A stretch of 64,000 bases of DNA from Poecilobothrus nobilitatus (lineage: Eukaryota; Arthropoda; Insecta; Diptera; Dolichopodidae). Of the stretch, positions 25,478-39,025 are shown in pieces (positions within the stretch are counted from its first letter, which is position 1; each line of letters starts with the position of its first letter). The DNA lies in assembly GCA_947095535.1 (NCBI GenBank), contig OX352773.1, positions 35,981,398-36,045,397 on the forward strand, written 5' to 3'. The position numbers were made by a program, and so were the translations under genes. The notes beneath the pieces are model-generated. The model made no database searches, was not told the origin of the DNA, and worked only from the letters and a program-made list of their open reading frames with translations.

Positions 25478-28400
25478 CTTTTACTAAAATTTCTAGTATT
25501 CTACTTGGACAAAATCATTTAAAATAAAACTCTCAAGAAAAACAATACCATGGAAACAATACCGTTCTTCTTATTTATTTTCTAACAAAAAACTAAAAAA
25601 AAAAAAAGAAAGTCCATAACTGTTGAAAATTTTCATTTTGTATGTAATAAACTTCAATTAAAAGACCAAAAAAAAAAAATATTAAATAGGATTCTAAGTA
25701 AAGAATAAGAACAATAAATGTCACAACACAGAAGAAGATGAACAACAACAATAGAAACAAAAAGAAAAAAAAAAATATATCTATTGAGGTAAGATTAAAA
25801 AAAAATATAACAGTATATAGATATAAATAATATTATAATAGTACGCGACATTAAATATCATCACCATTATTATCTATAGGATGCAAACATAGGTATATAT
25901 ACACTTAATATTTTGTCATGCCAACCTGTAGTTGAATAAAAGAGAAAAAGGAAAACATACCGGTAAAAAAAAAATTATAAAAACTGTTATAAAATTTTCT
26001 GCTTTTTTATATATGTATGTAGGTTTTATATTACATAATAAGGAAAGTATAAAGTTAAATTAATCTAAAACGAAATACAATTCATATAATACATATATAT
26101 ATATTATATAATATAGGCTACATGTATCAATGTTATGAGTAGGTTGAAAGTAATAAAGGCGAAATTGTAGATTAGTATTTTTTTCATTTCAATGCTATCT
26201 TTGTTATTCTTCTTTGTTTGTTTTCTATATGACAATAAAAAAAAAAGAAGACAATAACTTCCGCCCTTTCATCCTTATATTATTGGAATAGAAATCTATT
26301 TAAGGTAAAAGCTCCAATTAAACATTTTTTTTTTGATTTAAGTTTATTTTACTTTTGTTTGTAAAGTTGTACATAATTCGATTCAAAACAAAGTCGTTAG
26401 TTTATTGAAGAATCTAGAAGAAGTGGAAATAAAGAAATAAAAGACAACATAAAGTTAGAAAATTCAAAACGATTAATGTTAATCTAATCATATATCAACT
26501 ATTCTCTTAAATAAATGTAAAAACAAAATTCCGATTTGATGCAATAAAAGTATAATAAATTAATTACGTACAATACTATTTGAATAATTTTACGCTTATT
26601 TTATTTCATAATATAATTTTCCTTTATTTTTTCCTTTAATTATAAGTACACTTTTAAATTATGACTGAAAAATATTTTTTTTAAATTTTCTCAACTTTTC
26701 GCCTGAAAATATTTAAAAGAAAAATCAGTAAAATCTTAAATGCTAAATGTAATTAAAGAAAGTGAAGGAGTGTATCATTTTTTTGCCCCATCTTTCTATT
26801 CATGATGAATTATTATTTAATAAAAATCTTACAAAAAAAAAAAGCAGAAATGGATGAAAAAAAAACATCATATCGCGGTATTAGAACAAAGTAAATGAAA
26901 ATAACATTATATGATACTGTTAAGAAGAAAAAATGAACAATAAAGAAAAAAGCAAAAAATAAGAGTAAAAATAAAAAAGGAAAAAAAGGAGAGCAAAAAT
27001 AAATTTAATAGAAATAAAATGAAAAAAAAAACAAAATATGAAGAAAAAGAAAATTTATTATATAGAATGAAAAATAGCTAAACATTTAACAAACAATTTA
27101 CTTTAACACATTTTCAAGAAGAAAAACGTATAAAAATAGAAATCAAAATAGAAAATAAAGAATGAAAAGGGGAAAATATAAGCTGAAAAAAAAAAGTGGA
27201 AAAAAGAAAATGTATAATAATTGAAGTATGAAGGTTGTCCTGAATATTAATTGCAATTTATTAAAGCTTATTATTTATAATAAAAATTAGTGCATAAAAA
27301 TTTATATGTACATGTTATAATGAACTTTAAAATTTTTCGTAAGAACAATTTTGCATCTAAAACAAATGAGTTTTTAAACTAATTTTTTTAGAAACTATTT
27401 AAAAAAAAAAATTTTTTTTTTCCCAGAAAGAGAAGCTTTGAAGTATACCTTTTCATTTTTATATACGTAGTATAGGTAGCTATATTATTGAAGACCGATA
27501 TTAGGTTTCTGATTTTCTTTTGATATATTTTTTAGCTAAAGTTCTTATTACATTAGCTATAGGCTTAATAAATCATTACATTATATTTCTGTAATTCATT
27601 ATATAAATATATACCCATAATGCAATATAATTTATACCAGCAGTTCGATTAAAGTATATTGGCGTTAGCATAATAGATTGGACTTTTCAAACTTATAAAA
27701 AATTCAATAATAAAAAAATCTAAAAGAAAATACAATATTTTTAAGTTACTTAATCGAAACAGGCAATTAAGCGAGTTCGGTCAATTTCTTAATGAGTTCT
27801 TATAAAAGTCTAGGCTAAGTGCCCCAATCAAATAATTTTGATTTAGGGAAAATAATATAGAATTTTATACAAACCATTTTTTTCATTGATTAAAAACATA
27901 TAATTTTAATATTAATCAAGATTTAATTTTATTAAACGTATGCATTCATATTATGCCAAACATAACGTCATCGTTTAGTTACACATTTCTACGCCTGGCC
28001 ACTTAACCGGAAAAAATGATAAAAAAGTACTAAAACTGTTCAATAACAGATGACAGCAAACCGAAATGGGTAGTTATGCAAATATTTGTATTTTAAACTA
28101 CTTAAGTAGGTTGTGCATATAACTGAAAAGCACATTAACCGGTGTTCACTATATGAAATTTCACTTAATTAAGTGAATGTTATATGAAATTATGATATAG
28201 TAAATAGCGCAGAGTTAATTGATGGGTATATTTATATACATATTCTAAAATACATATTGGTGTTTTTACATTTTATTGAATTTAATTTTAGAATACACTG
28301 AAAATATGTATCATATTTATATATGTATCAGAATGTACAAAATATGAAATATTTCTTTCATATTGCGTATGCCCCTTTATGACAATTAACTTTATCGTTG

Positions 28401-31400
28401 TATATGGAAGAAAGTCACTGAGTTGTTTTTGTTTACTTTCACTTGTATTTGCTTTTTCTTAATAACAAGTTCTAAAGAAAATATATCGTATATGTTAAAG
28501 TCTTCTCTTTTATAAATGATATTTTTATTTTATTTCTTTTGTTGTTTTTTCTTAACTCTTGAATTAAATCTGTAGTAAAATAACGAATTGTATATAGTAG
28601 ATCTACATATATAGATATAATAATCTTGTTGTACTTCTATGAAAGTATATTGTAGTATATTTATTATTTGTCTACTACTATTAGTTTACTTATAGTAGAC
28701 AAATGAACAATTCTCAGTTTAATCACATTTAAAATAATAAAACTCTATTTTGAATTAAATATTCGTTCGATATACAATTTTGTCTAAAGTTTCTCTAAAA
28801 TAAATACAATATATTTTGATTTTTTTCCACAATTTTCTCATTTTTTAAAATGGTTTTGTTTGTTTTTGTTTTAGTTAGTCTATTGTTAAATTTCTACCTT
28901 ACAATTTTAATCTCTTGTCATTATCTCAGCTTATTTCTTTAACAATAAATATAATTTTTACAAATTTTTATCATAGCATTTATAATTATTTAATAAATTA
29001 AAAACTTTTATTTGAGCTAATGCATCCAATTTAATTCTCATAAAAACAAAAGTTGCGCAAAAACAAATACATATACACTTTTAGTTTAAGTTTTAATTAA
29101 TTACATTTTTATTTTATAAAACATTTTAGTTCTTCTATTTTTTTATCATATCCAATTTAAATTATTCTACAAAACAATTTCAATTCATTTAAAATCTTTT
29201 TTTTTTTTTATTTAAATTTACAAAATGGAAAAAACAAAAGAAAAACTTTTAAAAAATCATTAAAATTAAAAGAAAAAAAAAATTCTGGAAAATTCCTTAT
29301 AGTTTTCAGTTAACTGTTTTAAGCTCTCATTATTTTAAATCACAATTAAAATAAATTTTTTTTTATTTATTTTTTCGTTGATTTTCTAACTAACTTTAAT
29401 TGTTAAATAAACTAAAAAATTTATAATAAAAAATTCCAACAAAATTTACAAAATATATAAAAGCTACAAAAATTAAATAAATTGTACATCTAAAGTCACT
29501 TAAAATGTCATAAATTATGTGTTAGTTAATTTTTAGCTCTTAGCGTTGTCTGTTCTTTTAACATTTTAATGAAAGAGAAACAAGGATAGAACATTTTTTT
29601 TTCAAAAAAAAAAAAAAATATAAAAATAAAAAAATTTTATTTCTATTCTTAAAAAATATGCAAATGTTAATATGATAACTGTAAAAGACAAACAGAAATG
29701 ATTTCAAATTGAAGAGAGAAAGGAGATAAAAAGAATATAAAGAATAATAGCAAATTACAAAAACAAAAAATAAAAAATAAAAAAAAAAGGAAAAAAGGAA
29801 GAGGAATAAAATATTAGACAAAGTGAAAGAGAACATAGTCAAAGTTGTGTTTTTTTTTGTTTTTTATTTGCAATCCTTTTTGATTACAAACAAAAATAGT
29901 GAAAACAGAAAAAAGAAAGTGTAAAATTCTCTATACAAACTTATTCCATTTATATTAGAGTGACCAGATACTATAAAATATTGATAAAAAAAATAATTTC
30001 CAATTATAGATTTTTTAGATTTTTTTTTTTTTAGATTAGGAGTAGTACAAACATTCAAAAATATAGAATCTAAATGAGAATAAGAGGGCTTTATAATTAT
30101 TAGAATTATTAGGGCTTTATAATTATAGAAAATAACTTTTTGTCGATATTTTGTTTTGACAAATTTAAATTGGAACCATTGTTTACATGAAGTTTGTTTT
30201 TTTTTTGTTAAGATTAAATTACAACTGAGTCTTCCTGTAATTGTATTCTTCCATAATTTTTAATGTTTTACATTACCTTTCCACAAGTTCAAAATTAAAA
30301 TATAAATATTTAAAAAAAAAAAATGTTATGTTTCCTTTTTTATGTTTTTGTATTTTGTTTTGTCATATAAATAAAACATCTGGTAATACTAAAAATAAAA
30401 TTCGACAATATACATTAAAATGTTATTTATAAAATACATATGTATATAGAAAAAGGACCTTTTGTATATTCTTATTGCATTTTTTTTTATTTTCAAGTGT
30501 CTTTTCATTTTTAATGAGTTTTTATTTATTTTGAAAAAAAAAAAAGGATACAAATAATAATTATATTTTGTATAACATGGAATATAAATATAAAAGATTT
30601 AAATATATTAAATGCAGAAGTAGGATAAAAACAAAACAAAAAACAAAATATTAAAATTATTTGAATACAAATTTAATTTGATTCAAATTCGTAATTATAA
30701 AGTTGAAATACCAGATTATAATTACTTGAATTACATGAACGCAATGAGTAAAGTGTTCTGTATGCTTAAATATAATATTTTTACTTTTGTTTTGTTTTAT
30801 TAAAAAAAAAATCCGATTTATTTTTTTGTATTTTTAATGTATATTTTAACATAATAAATTATAAAATATTTTCTAATAATGTTAAAAAAAAAAAAAAAAA
30901 AAAAAAACAAAAGAAATGATATTAAATTGATTTGTAGACATAACGCTGATCCACGATATAGTTTTTGGTTGTTGAATTTTAAGTCTGAAAGTTACAAATA
31001 AGTCTATGTTAAAAGAAGATAAATAATATAGAGTTTAAAGTTCTTAAATAGATTGTCGGGTCATGAAAAACTGCTTAAAAATATTATAAATCTTAGATAA
31101 ATATTCAACTTATATTAAATAAAAACTTATACTTAATTATGAAAAGAATCCTTTGAATAATAATAGTGCACCAGTAATTAAATAAAAACAAAATATATAA
31201 TATTAAATTATTAAAATGTTTCTGTTTTAATTTTTAATTTGAAAAACTATTAAAGGTTTTTCACACTGTCTATAGTACCTTACACTTTGTATAAAAAGTG
31301 TTTTTTTTTTAAAAAATTCTTCAAAAGATTATAAAAAATTTTTTTCAAAAAGAATTTTTTTTTTAAAAGGAACTTTTTTTTAGTAATGGTTCTTAGTTCT

Positions 31401-31661
31401 TTTCATGATAAAATTTGTACATTTATTTAAAGACGATGAATTTTTTTTTTAAGATTCGAGAGTGTTTCAGTATTTTTTTTTACTTTTCTTTAATAATATT
31501 ACATTAAAATTAAAACAAGTTGTTTATAGAAAGATACATTGTATTAATTAAATTAAATTTGATATGTATAAATGGTGTTAAAGAACTCATACTTACTTTT
31601 TAAATATTTTTTTTCGCTTTAGCTGCGGTATTCAGTTAATAGATCATCGTCTTGAATTTTA
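25478..31661. other. Long AT-rich noncoding stretch
   Basis: More than 6 kb without a supportable gene. The frames at 29558-29842, 29864-30058 and 30241-30432 are homopolymer translations. Small structures visible: a perfect 18-bp palindrome TTCACTTAATTAAGTGAA (28160-28177) and a 12-bp inverted pair ATTTGTCTACTA/TAGTAGACAAAT (28666-28677 and 28693-28704). Confidence 0.65.
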
Positions 31662-31673
31662 AAGTTATAGAAT

Positions 31674-31872
31674 TTTATTTTTTTTTTGCAATGCATTTAT
31701 CTGCCACGGGATAAATGTGGACAGGAAATTACACAGCCTTTCCTGTTCAGGCGTAGCTGTAAATGTTGTAAGGGCGAAAAACTCTTACAACGTGTGTAGG
31801 ATTCGAACCCACACTCCCTCGGTGTTTACATCGTATTTTATACACTCTTACCTACTAGGCTACCGATGCCCC
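31674..31872 (-). mobile_element. tRNA-derived SINE, copy 2, with target-site duplication
   Basis: The minus-strand head starts at 31872 (GGGGCATCGGTAGCCTAGTA) with A box TAGCCTAGTAGG and B box GGTTCGAATCC. The body words match copy 1 (AGGCTGTGTAATTTCC), and an A-rich tail lies at 31674-31687. The insertion is flanked by AAGTTATAGAAT (31662-31673) and AAGTTATTGAAT (31873-31884), a 12-bp duplication with one mismatch. This is the hallmark of LINE-mediated retrotransposition. The frame at 31717-31899 is part of the SINE. Confidence 0.88.
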
Positions 31873-31884
31873 AAGTTATTGAAT

Positions 31885-33344
31885 ATTGAATATTACTAAG
31901 ACAGTTTATTGGTATTTGTATATATTTCGTCTTATTTAAATGATAAGAAAAGGTTTACCTTACTTATTATCTACCTAATATACCTATAAATAATATAATT
32001 TTTCTATATTGTAACCAATCCAGTAGTTTTAAAATTTGTTAAAAATTTTTTGGTTAATATGGTTTATCATTTGTTTTTGAAACGCTTTTAAAACATTTCA
32101 ACTTTTCTAGCAAAAATTTTTTTTAATTTTTGGTTTAGAGTTAAAATACTTAGAATCAGGGCAGATGTACAGAATTTCTTTATAAATTTCTTTTTGACAA
32201 CCTTACTAAAAAATTTTTTTTATTTGGTGGCTTTAAAATATTAAGGAAGGTCCAAATGTTATTTCATGGCGTAAAACATTTTAAGCGAAACTGAATAAAA
32301 GAAACTAAATGAAAGAAACTAAATCAAGGAAAAATTGTTTCTGCATTGAAAAATACAGCATTTTTATATGATCTCGGGTATGTAACTTAATATTATTATG
32401 ACGAATTGATTTTGAGTGATTCAAAAGTAAAGTTACATTTCAAAAATTAAATTTTATAATTTATATACTATATAGTATATGGCTTAATATTTGTATATGA
32501 TGTTTTAAAAATCTTTGGTTTTGCATACTGGCTTGTTTAATTTTCTCTGTAACTGACATGACAGAGAACAAATTACTTTACAAAATTATAAAATCTTATT
32601 GTACTTATAATGTAAGGTTTCAAGTATCTTACAATGCAGCTAAACATGATATATTTAATTGTGTGTGTGTAAATAATACAATAAACATTTTTTTTGGGTA
32701 AAGTGATATAAATATCGTTTTATATAATGTCACATACAATATTAAAAATGTACTTATATTATTAAGTGTTAAGTTTTATTGTTTTTTCCATATTATTTTG
32801 AATTTTCATTTTGTTATGTTTAATGCCATTATATACCTCATTATTAACTCTTAATTAATAATGTCAAGTTTTTTTTTTTACTTAAATTTATTATTTAAAT
32901 TATAATTAAAGTTACTACATTATGTTACATTATGTTATGAAAAAGTGTGTTACCCTTTGCATTTTATAAACTGTTTTATTTGAGTGCTTATTACCTTCTT
33001 CTTCCTTTTTCCACTTTTTTTCACATCAAATTTTCTTAAAACTCTTTCTTAAAAGAAAATCTGTACGTGTATAATATATTTTTTAAAAATTATAAAGGGC
33101 TTTTTTTACGGTCAATATTCCGTTAATGCTAAAAGATAATGTAGAAGAAATTTATATACTTTAAGGAGACCCGTACGAACATAATATATTCTCATAATAT
33201 CTGTTTGCATGAAATTTAATCTTTTAGAAAATTTAATATATGTATCTAATTTAATTAAGTACTGAGATATTTACGTATTTACATTTATATATGTATTTAC
33301 GTAAATTTCGCATTTGTATGACAGTTATTCAATCTCTTTGGGTC
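31885..33344. other. AT-rich noncoding DNA
   Basis: No gene or clear repeat. A short mixed-composition patch near 33160-33240 leads into the R2 fragment that follows and may belong to it. Confidence 0.6.
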
Positions 33345-33540
33345 AAACCATCTCAATTTTAGAGAAGTTGTTGCCATAAAATTTACTCATCTTTTAAAAA
33401 ATTTTATATCTAAAAAATATCTAGTTTAATAAGGCACCGAATGACCCTTATATAAAAAAAGAAGTTGTATTGCAGTTAGTCGGCCCAGCCGGTCGAACTT
33501 GTTCAATTTCAATAGTGAATATATAAAAATAAAATGGTAA
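33345..33540 (-). repeat. Repeat family R2, copy 2 (inverted fragment)
   Basis: Its reverse complement matches the left part of 17330-18085. Both contain CTATTGAAATTGAACA followed by a GTTCGAC-type word, and the TGCCAAC/TGGCAACAACTTCT...AAAAT unit. Divergence is high and no ORF is present. Confidence 0.45.
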
Positions 33541-36169
33541 AAAATTTAGTATTCTGAAAATCCATTATTTTTTAAATTATCGTGACAAAAATAAAAATAA
33601 CAAAATAAAAATAAGATTTTCTATCTATAAAGAATTTTACAATGTAGAGAAAATTCAATGAAATTATGACAATTAAAAGTATTTAAATGGAAGTATTACG
33701 AATAGGGAGTAAAGACGTTTTAATGAAGAATGTGTGGTACATCGCTTTAAAATGTGTAATTACAATTATAATTATATCCGTATTTTCTTTAAGGATCTCG
33801 AAAACAGTTGTAGACAATTGTCTAATATACTTAACATTGAAAAAATAATTATTTTTTTGTTTCTGAAGTATATATGTAGATGTTAAATTTTCGATTTCAT
33901 AAATTAAAAAAAAGGAAAATATTATTTTAGACTTTTCTTTATATATAACGTTTTTGTGTTTTTTTTTTGTTTTTGTAAAACATTTTAATTAAAAATCTTC
34001 TTTACATAAAAAGCAAAAAAAAAATAAACTTGTCACATTTTTTTTTACCTTGCATAACACCTTTTAACAAATGTTTTCAAAATTTTAACAAATTTATTCA
34101 TTGAAAACTGTTATACCGTTAATCTATACTGAATATATACTGTTACTTTATTGTGCATTACAAAAACAAAAAAAAAATAAAATTTGCTTTCAAAGCATTT
34201 ATGAACATTTTTTGTTTTTTTTTTGTTTGTTCTAACAACACAGAAATGATAGAAAAAAAAAGGAAATTTATGCTTCAAAACTAAATCCTGACGATATTAT
34301 TTATAAAAAAGTCTTTACAATTCTATATATACATACGTGTTTAACATATTTATCAACCAGCATTTATACAGTATATAACAAAATTATGATTACAGAACAA
34401 AAATAATTCAAAAATTCAAATTTTAAAATGCAAAAAAAAAAATTATTTATCATCACCCTACCCTTTAAAATTGAATCACTCACCTGAATCAATTTTTGAT
34501 CAACCACACCTGAAATTAACAGTTGATTCGTTTTTTCCCAATTAATAAAATCAATAAGATTCAATTTAAATTTCTGTATTGCTATTTTTATCGATCATTG
34601 TACATAGCTTTCTCTGCTTGTGTTCTCTTTCTTTATTCTTTTACTCAAAGTTTTTTTTTTATTGTACATTTTTGTATTGACATTTGCACAAAACACTTTA
34701 CAGTTATGTATTTTTGTTTTGTTTTTTCTTTTTTCGTTCATATCCCGCTTCATTATTGAGTTAAAAAAAAGCAAATACAGGTTAGGATTTAGGAATAGAA
34801 TAAAATATTGAACAAGGGGAGGAAAGAAGCAATAGTAATCATTATTTGATTTTTTTTTGTATTTTGTTACAAAAGTAATTGGTGCCTGATTTAACACTAC
34901 TCACACCCAAATTAAAATAATATTTTAATAAAAATTACATTGCATAGTCGATGAATTTGATGTAATTGTACGATAAAATTTGATGAACTATAAGGGGTGA
35001 ATTTTCCAAAAAAGAAAAAACCAAAACAAAAAAAATTTTAAAACAAAAACCAATGTAACATTCCTATAATCAAAAAAAAATTTTTGAAGAAAAAAACTAA
35101 GGGAAGGGAAATGTTAAAAAGAAAATGAGATAAATAGGAAGTGAAAAAAATTAGAATAAAACTTTTATTTTACTTCGTTTTTGCTTCCATATATTTTTTT
35201 TTTTTGTTTTTTTGGGCTTATATACAAAATAACATCAAACATGTATGGGAGTTTCCGATTGAAAAGTTTTGATACTTATGAAAGAAAAGCAAATTATAAA
35301 CTTTTAATATTATGGAAATATTATTTTTGAAGACAGTTTGTAAAAAGTTTATGTTATTTATTTTAAAAAAATGTTCAAATGAATTGTGATATTTTTTGAT
35401 TAAAGAAAAATGAAAGTATTTCTTTTGTGTATATTATGTTAATATTAAAAAAGTTAATTCATTGATTTTCTTTCATATTTATATGCTATTAACTGTTTTC
35501 GAAATTTGGTGGCCCTTTTTTTTTTCAAAGTATTGAATTTTTTGTTTGAATTGAAAAAGTTAAGCTTCCGGTTAGTAGAATTGTAAATGTTTGATTATTC
35601 AATTGAACCTGATTTTAATTTAAACGATAGAAGATTGTGATATTTCATATATCCATAATATGTTTGAATACGCAACATATAAAGTTACACATTCTCCTCC
35701 TTAAACATATTTCTTATTACATATTTAAAAGCTATCAGGATTGTGAAAAGTAAAGGATCACTTTTTACAAAAACACAAAAAAAAAACTGAATAAAATCGT
35801 GAAGTTTGTGATAATTGTGCTGTCAAAATCACATTGTCCATAGTCTTTGCATACCAACCAGTATATTTACAAATATTTTTGTTTTCGCCCTAATTAAATT
35901 TGAACAGTTTATTATTTGATAACGTACATTTAAATTTTAGCAAATGCCTTTTTAAAACTGACAATGTTAAAACTCTTTTTCGAATTTGCAAAAAGAAAAA
36001 TATAATATTTTAGTTTTTTGCCTCATATAATAAAAAGTCTTTATATTTTTTAGAACCGCAAAATTTTGATATTTGATAAAAGCGCCAGTAAAATTAAATT
36101 TATTATTCTTAATTTAAAATAGTTTAATTTAATTTATCAAGCTGGTAAAAAAAAAGAAATCTTACACTT
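33541..36169. other. AT-rich noncoding DNA
   Basis: The frames at 34364-34564, 34523-34759, 34595-34897 and 34620-34811 overlap each other on both strands and are not mutually supportable. Only the short splice-flanked spot at 34484-34509 is worth noting (separate entry). Confidence 0.55.
34484..34509 (-). other. Possible 26-nt microexon
   Basis: On the minus strand an acceptor (CTGTTAATTTCAG) is followed by 26 bases, GTGTGGTTGATC...TTGATTCAG, and then a consensus donor GTGAGTG. One frame reads VVDQKLIQ. Splice-site quality on both sides is the only support; nothing else of a gene is recognisable within several kb. Confidence 0.18.
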
Positions 36170-36242
36170 TGGAGATGCGGGGCATCGATCCCCGTACCTC
36201 TCACATGCTAAGCGAGCGCTCTACCATCTGAGCTACATCCCC
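36170..36242 (-). tRNA. tRNA-Ala (AGC), copy 1
   Basis: The minus-strand sequence starts GGGGATGTAGCTCAGATGG. The acceptor stem GGGGATG pairs with CATCTCC, with discriminator A. The A box is TAGCTCAGATGG and the B box is GGGATCGATGCCC. The anticodon arm CTCGC-TTAGCAT-GTGAG places AGC in a seven-base loop. The length is 73 nt with no intron. A T9 run about 15 nt downstream on the minus strand is the RNA polymerase III terminator. All four copies in the window are identical over the mature tRNA. It decodes GCU/GCC alanine codons (A34 is normally modified to inosine). Confidence 0.97.
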
Positions 36243-38830
36243 ATATATATTTATATATCATAATTTAAATAATTTTATTTTCATATTATATCATATGAAT
36301 TTACATTAAAAATATCTTAAGATAATTTATGTAAATTTCAAGAAAAAAAAAACCAAAGAAACAAAATATACAAATTAAAACATCTTTAGATATCTTTAAT
36401 ATTCGTTTAACGAAAAAAGGTCTAAAAATAGACCATATAACAGCAAATTTTATTATTGCTTCCGTTTGAAAAAAAAAAAAAAACAAAAAAAAAACCAAAG
36501 AAATATTTTCTTATCTGAAGAGCACATGGTTTGTAATATGATGCATAAACAATTTTATAAACGCTTATGAAAAGCTTTCTTTTTGACCGTATATTATTAT
36601 CTGTATATAGATACGATAGATACGTAATAAAGTACGCGTACATATATTATGTTATATGATCATATATACACATGTACAAATATAAATGTTTAAACAGATT
36701 GATGAAGAGAAAAAAAAAAACAAACAAAAATGTTTGCAACATATACGGTAAAGGGTATACGTATAACTGATTAATGCTAGATAATCAGTTTTTTTTTTTT
36801 TATTTTAATTTGTTTGTAAATTAAAGCTTTTATGTATAATAAAAATGTGTTGAAGAAATGATTGAATATACAATTAAAGTGAGAAAACAAAAAAAAAAAA
36901 TAAATAAATAAAAGAAGAGTAAATGAGATAGAAAAATCAAAACGACCTTGTAGGAACCAAACTATGTATAATAAAAAATAAAAAAAAAATTGTATGTACT
37001 TTAAATGTGCATTAAATGAATTTAATAAGATTCGAAATGGAAATTATATGAGATTTATATGAAATTTATATACATGAATATAATACATATATTTTTAAGT
37101 ATGTTTGTAAATATCTTTTATACCTATTATATATATATATACTTATTATATATAAGTATGTTCAAAATATTTGACGTTACATGTAATACTAATTGTGTTT
37201 ACATTTTTTATTTTTTACTTTATTTAAAATTACATAACATTTTTTCATCAATAAATTAATGTTGAAAATGATTTTAAGATTTTATTCAAATTATTCTGTT
37301 GAATAAAAAGATGAGATGTACTCGTATATGACTGATAGTTGTGTTGTTTTTTTTTTTTTTTTGAAATAAAATAATTATTAAAATGTTAGTGGGACAATTA
37401 AATTATTTTACTCCTTATTTAAAAAAAAAATTTAATTAAAAAAATGTCCTCATTTGTTAGGAATGTGACTTTTCTTTATAATTTTGCAAAAAAAATTGTC
37501 CTAATTTTACTTGTTTTTTTTTTTTTTTTTGGTTTTTTTAAATAATGAAATTATGTCATTTACTTTTTTTTTTTTGTTTTGTAATTTTGCATGTTTTTAA
37601 TAATGTTATAGTGAAAGAATAAAAAAATTTAGTAGAATAGAAATTCATAATGTAATATAACATAGTTTCGTTTTCTTTTATAAGCAAAAAAAAAACTTTT
37701 ATGTTATGTATCCTACCTATGTAATATGTATGTATGTAGGTAATATTAAAAAAAAAAAAGAAAAAAAAATTATTGTCCCAATTATTTTCGAACTAAATTG
37801 TTGCCTGGCTGTGTTGTAAAGTAAATAGAAAAACAATGTACGATATGTTACATTATTACACACCATTACAATCTGTATGGTAAATCTTATTTATGTAGTT
37901 CATAGTTCATATAAAGCAAAAATTTATTATAACTAAATTATTCTTGGTTATATAATATGTATATATATATGTACATTATACATACGTAGTTTAATTTAAT
38001 TTCAGTTTGAATGCTTTATTTTTTCGTTATTTTTATTATTTGTTAGTTACTTACAGTTTTTTCAGTTATAAATTTTAAAAAAGAAATGAAATAGATAGTA
38101 AACTTAATGACGTCATTATATAATATTACGAATACGTGACAGAAATGATCATAATGGAATAAAATTTGACAACAAATTTAAGCATTCATTTGTTTGTTTT
38201 TGTATTTAGTTTTTATTTTTATTATTTTTGAATAAAATAATGAGATGGTTTTATTTACCATTGATATTTTCTATTATGAAAATATTCTCTAAGTTATAAT
38301 TTTCAATAAACATAAATTTTAATCGGTTATTCTGTCATTCTATACTATTTATTCTACCTATGTGATCGATTAATTCTTTCGAAATACTTAATATACAAAA
38401 ATACATAATGACAGGCTATTAAGAATTTTTCAAACAAAAACATTCACTTTGACAGTTCGTATACTATTTCTGTTATACTTATGTCAAAACAAAAAAAAAA
38501 ATTTTCTCTCAAATTTTCGAGAAAGTAACAGTTAAACCAAAAATAAAATTTAATTAGAACTGGCAAAAAGTAAAAACTTAATATTATATTTTTCCGTTTT
38601 TTATAATAAGAATTTTCTTATCAGATCTTAAGAGAGATATCTTAACTATTACATGGTTTTAATTTGTTTTATAAGAGATGTACTATAATAATGCACTGAT
38701 CTTTCTTATTTAATTCTAATAAATTTAAGTCTAAAATATTTAGTAAGTTATTATAAATTTCGGCTTAAAAACAGAATTTGCCATTGGAGATATTTTATTT
38801 ATTGCCAAAAAGTGATTGTCTTCATTAGAA
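36243..38830. other. AT-rich noncoding DNA
   Basis: No supported gene. The frames at 36301-36498, 36422-36643 and 37059-37259 are low complexity. A perfect 12-bp palindrome AATGACGTCATT (38106-38117), containing a consensus CRE, is followed at once by ATATAATA, the only promoter-like pairing I noticed here. No ORF lies downstream to justify it. Confidence 0.55.
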
Positions 38831-39025
38831 TTTTTTTTTTTTTGGTGCATTTCCCTCCTACATAAATGTAACACGGAAATTACATAGCCTTTACTTTTTA
38901 GGCGTGGCTGTATATGTTGTAAGGGGGGAATTACTCTTGCGACGTTTGTGGGATTCGAACCCACACTCCCCTCAATGTTTACAGAGTATTCTATACGCTC
39001 TTACCGACTAGGCTACCAAGGCCCC
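38831..39025 (-). mobile_element. tRNA-derived SINE, copy 3
   Basis: The minus-strand head at 39025 (GGGGCCTTGGTAGCCTAGTC) has A box TAGCCTAGTCGG and B box GGTTCGAATCC. The body ends GGAGGGAAATGCACC and is followed by an A-rich tail. It is more diverged in the body (AGGCTATGTAATTTCC) than copies 1 and 2. The target-site duplication is not clear. The minus-strand frame at 38740-38964 is a translation of this element, not a gene. Confidence 0.8.

Noticed and set aside
38740..38964. Minus-strand 74-codon frame MGSNPTNVARVIPPLQ...
   Set aside because: It lies inside SINE copy 3.
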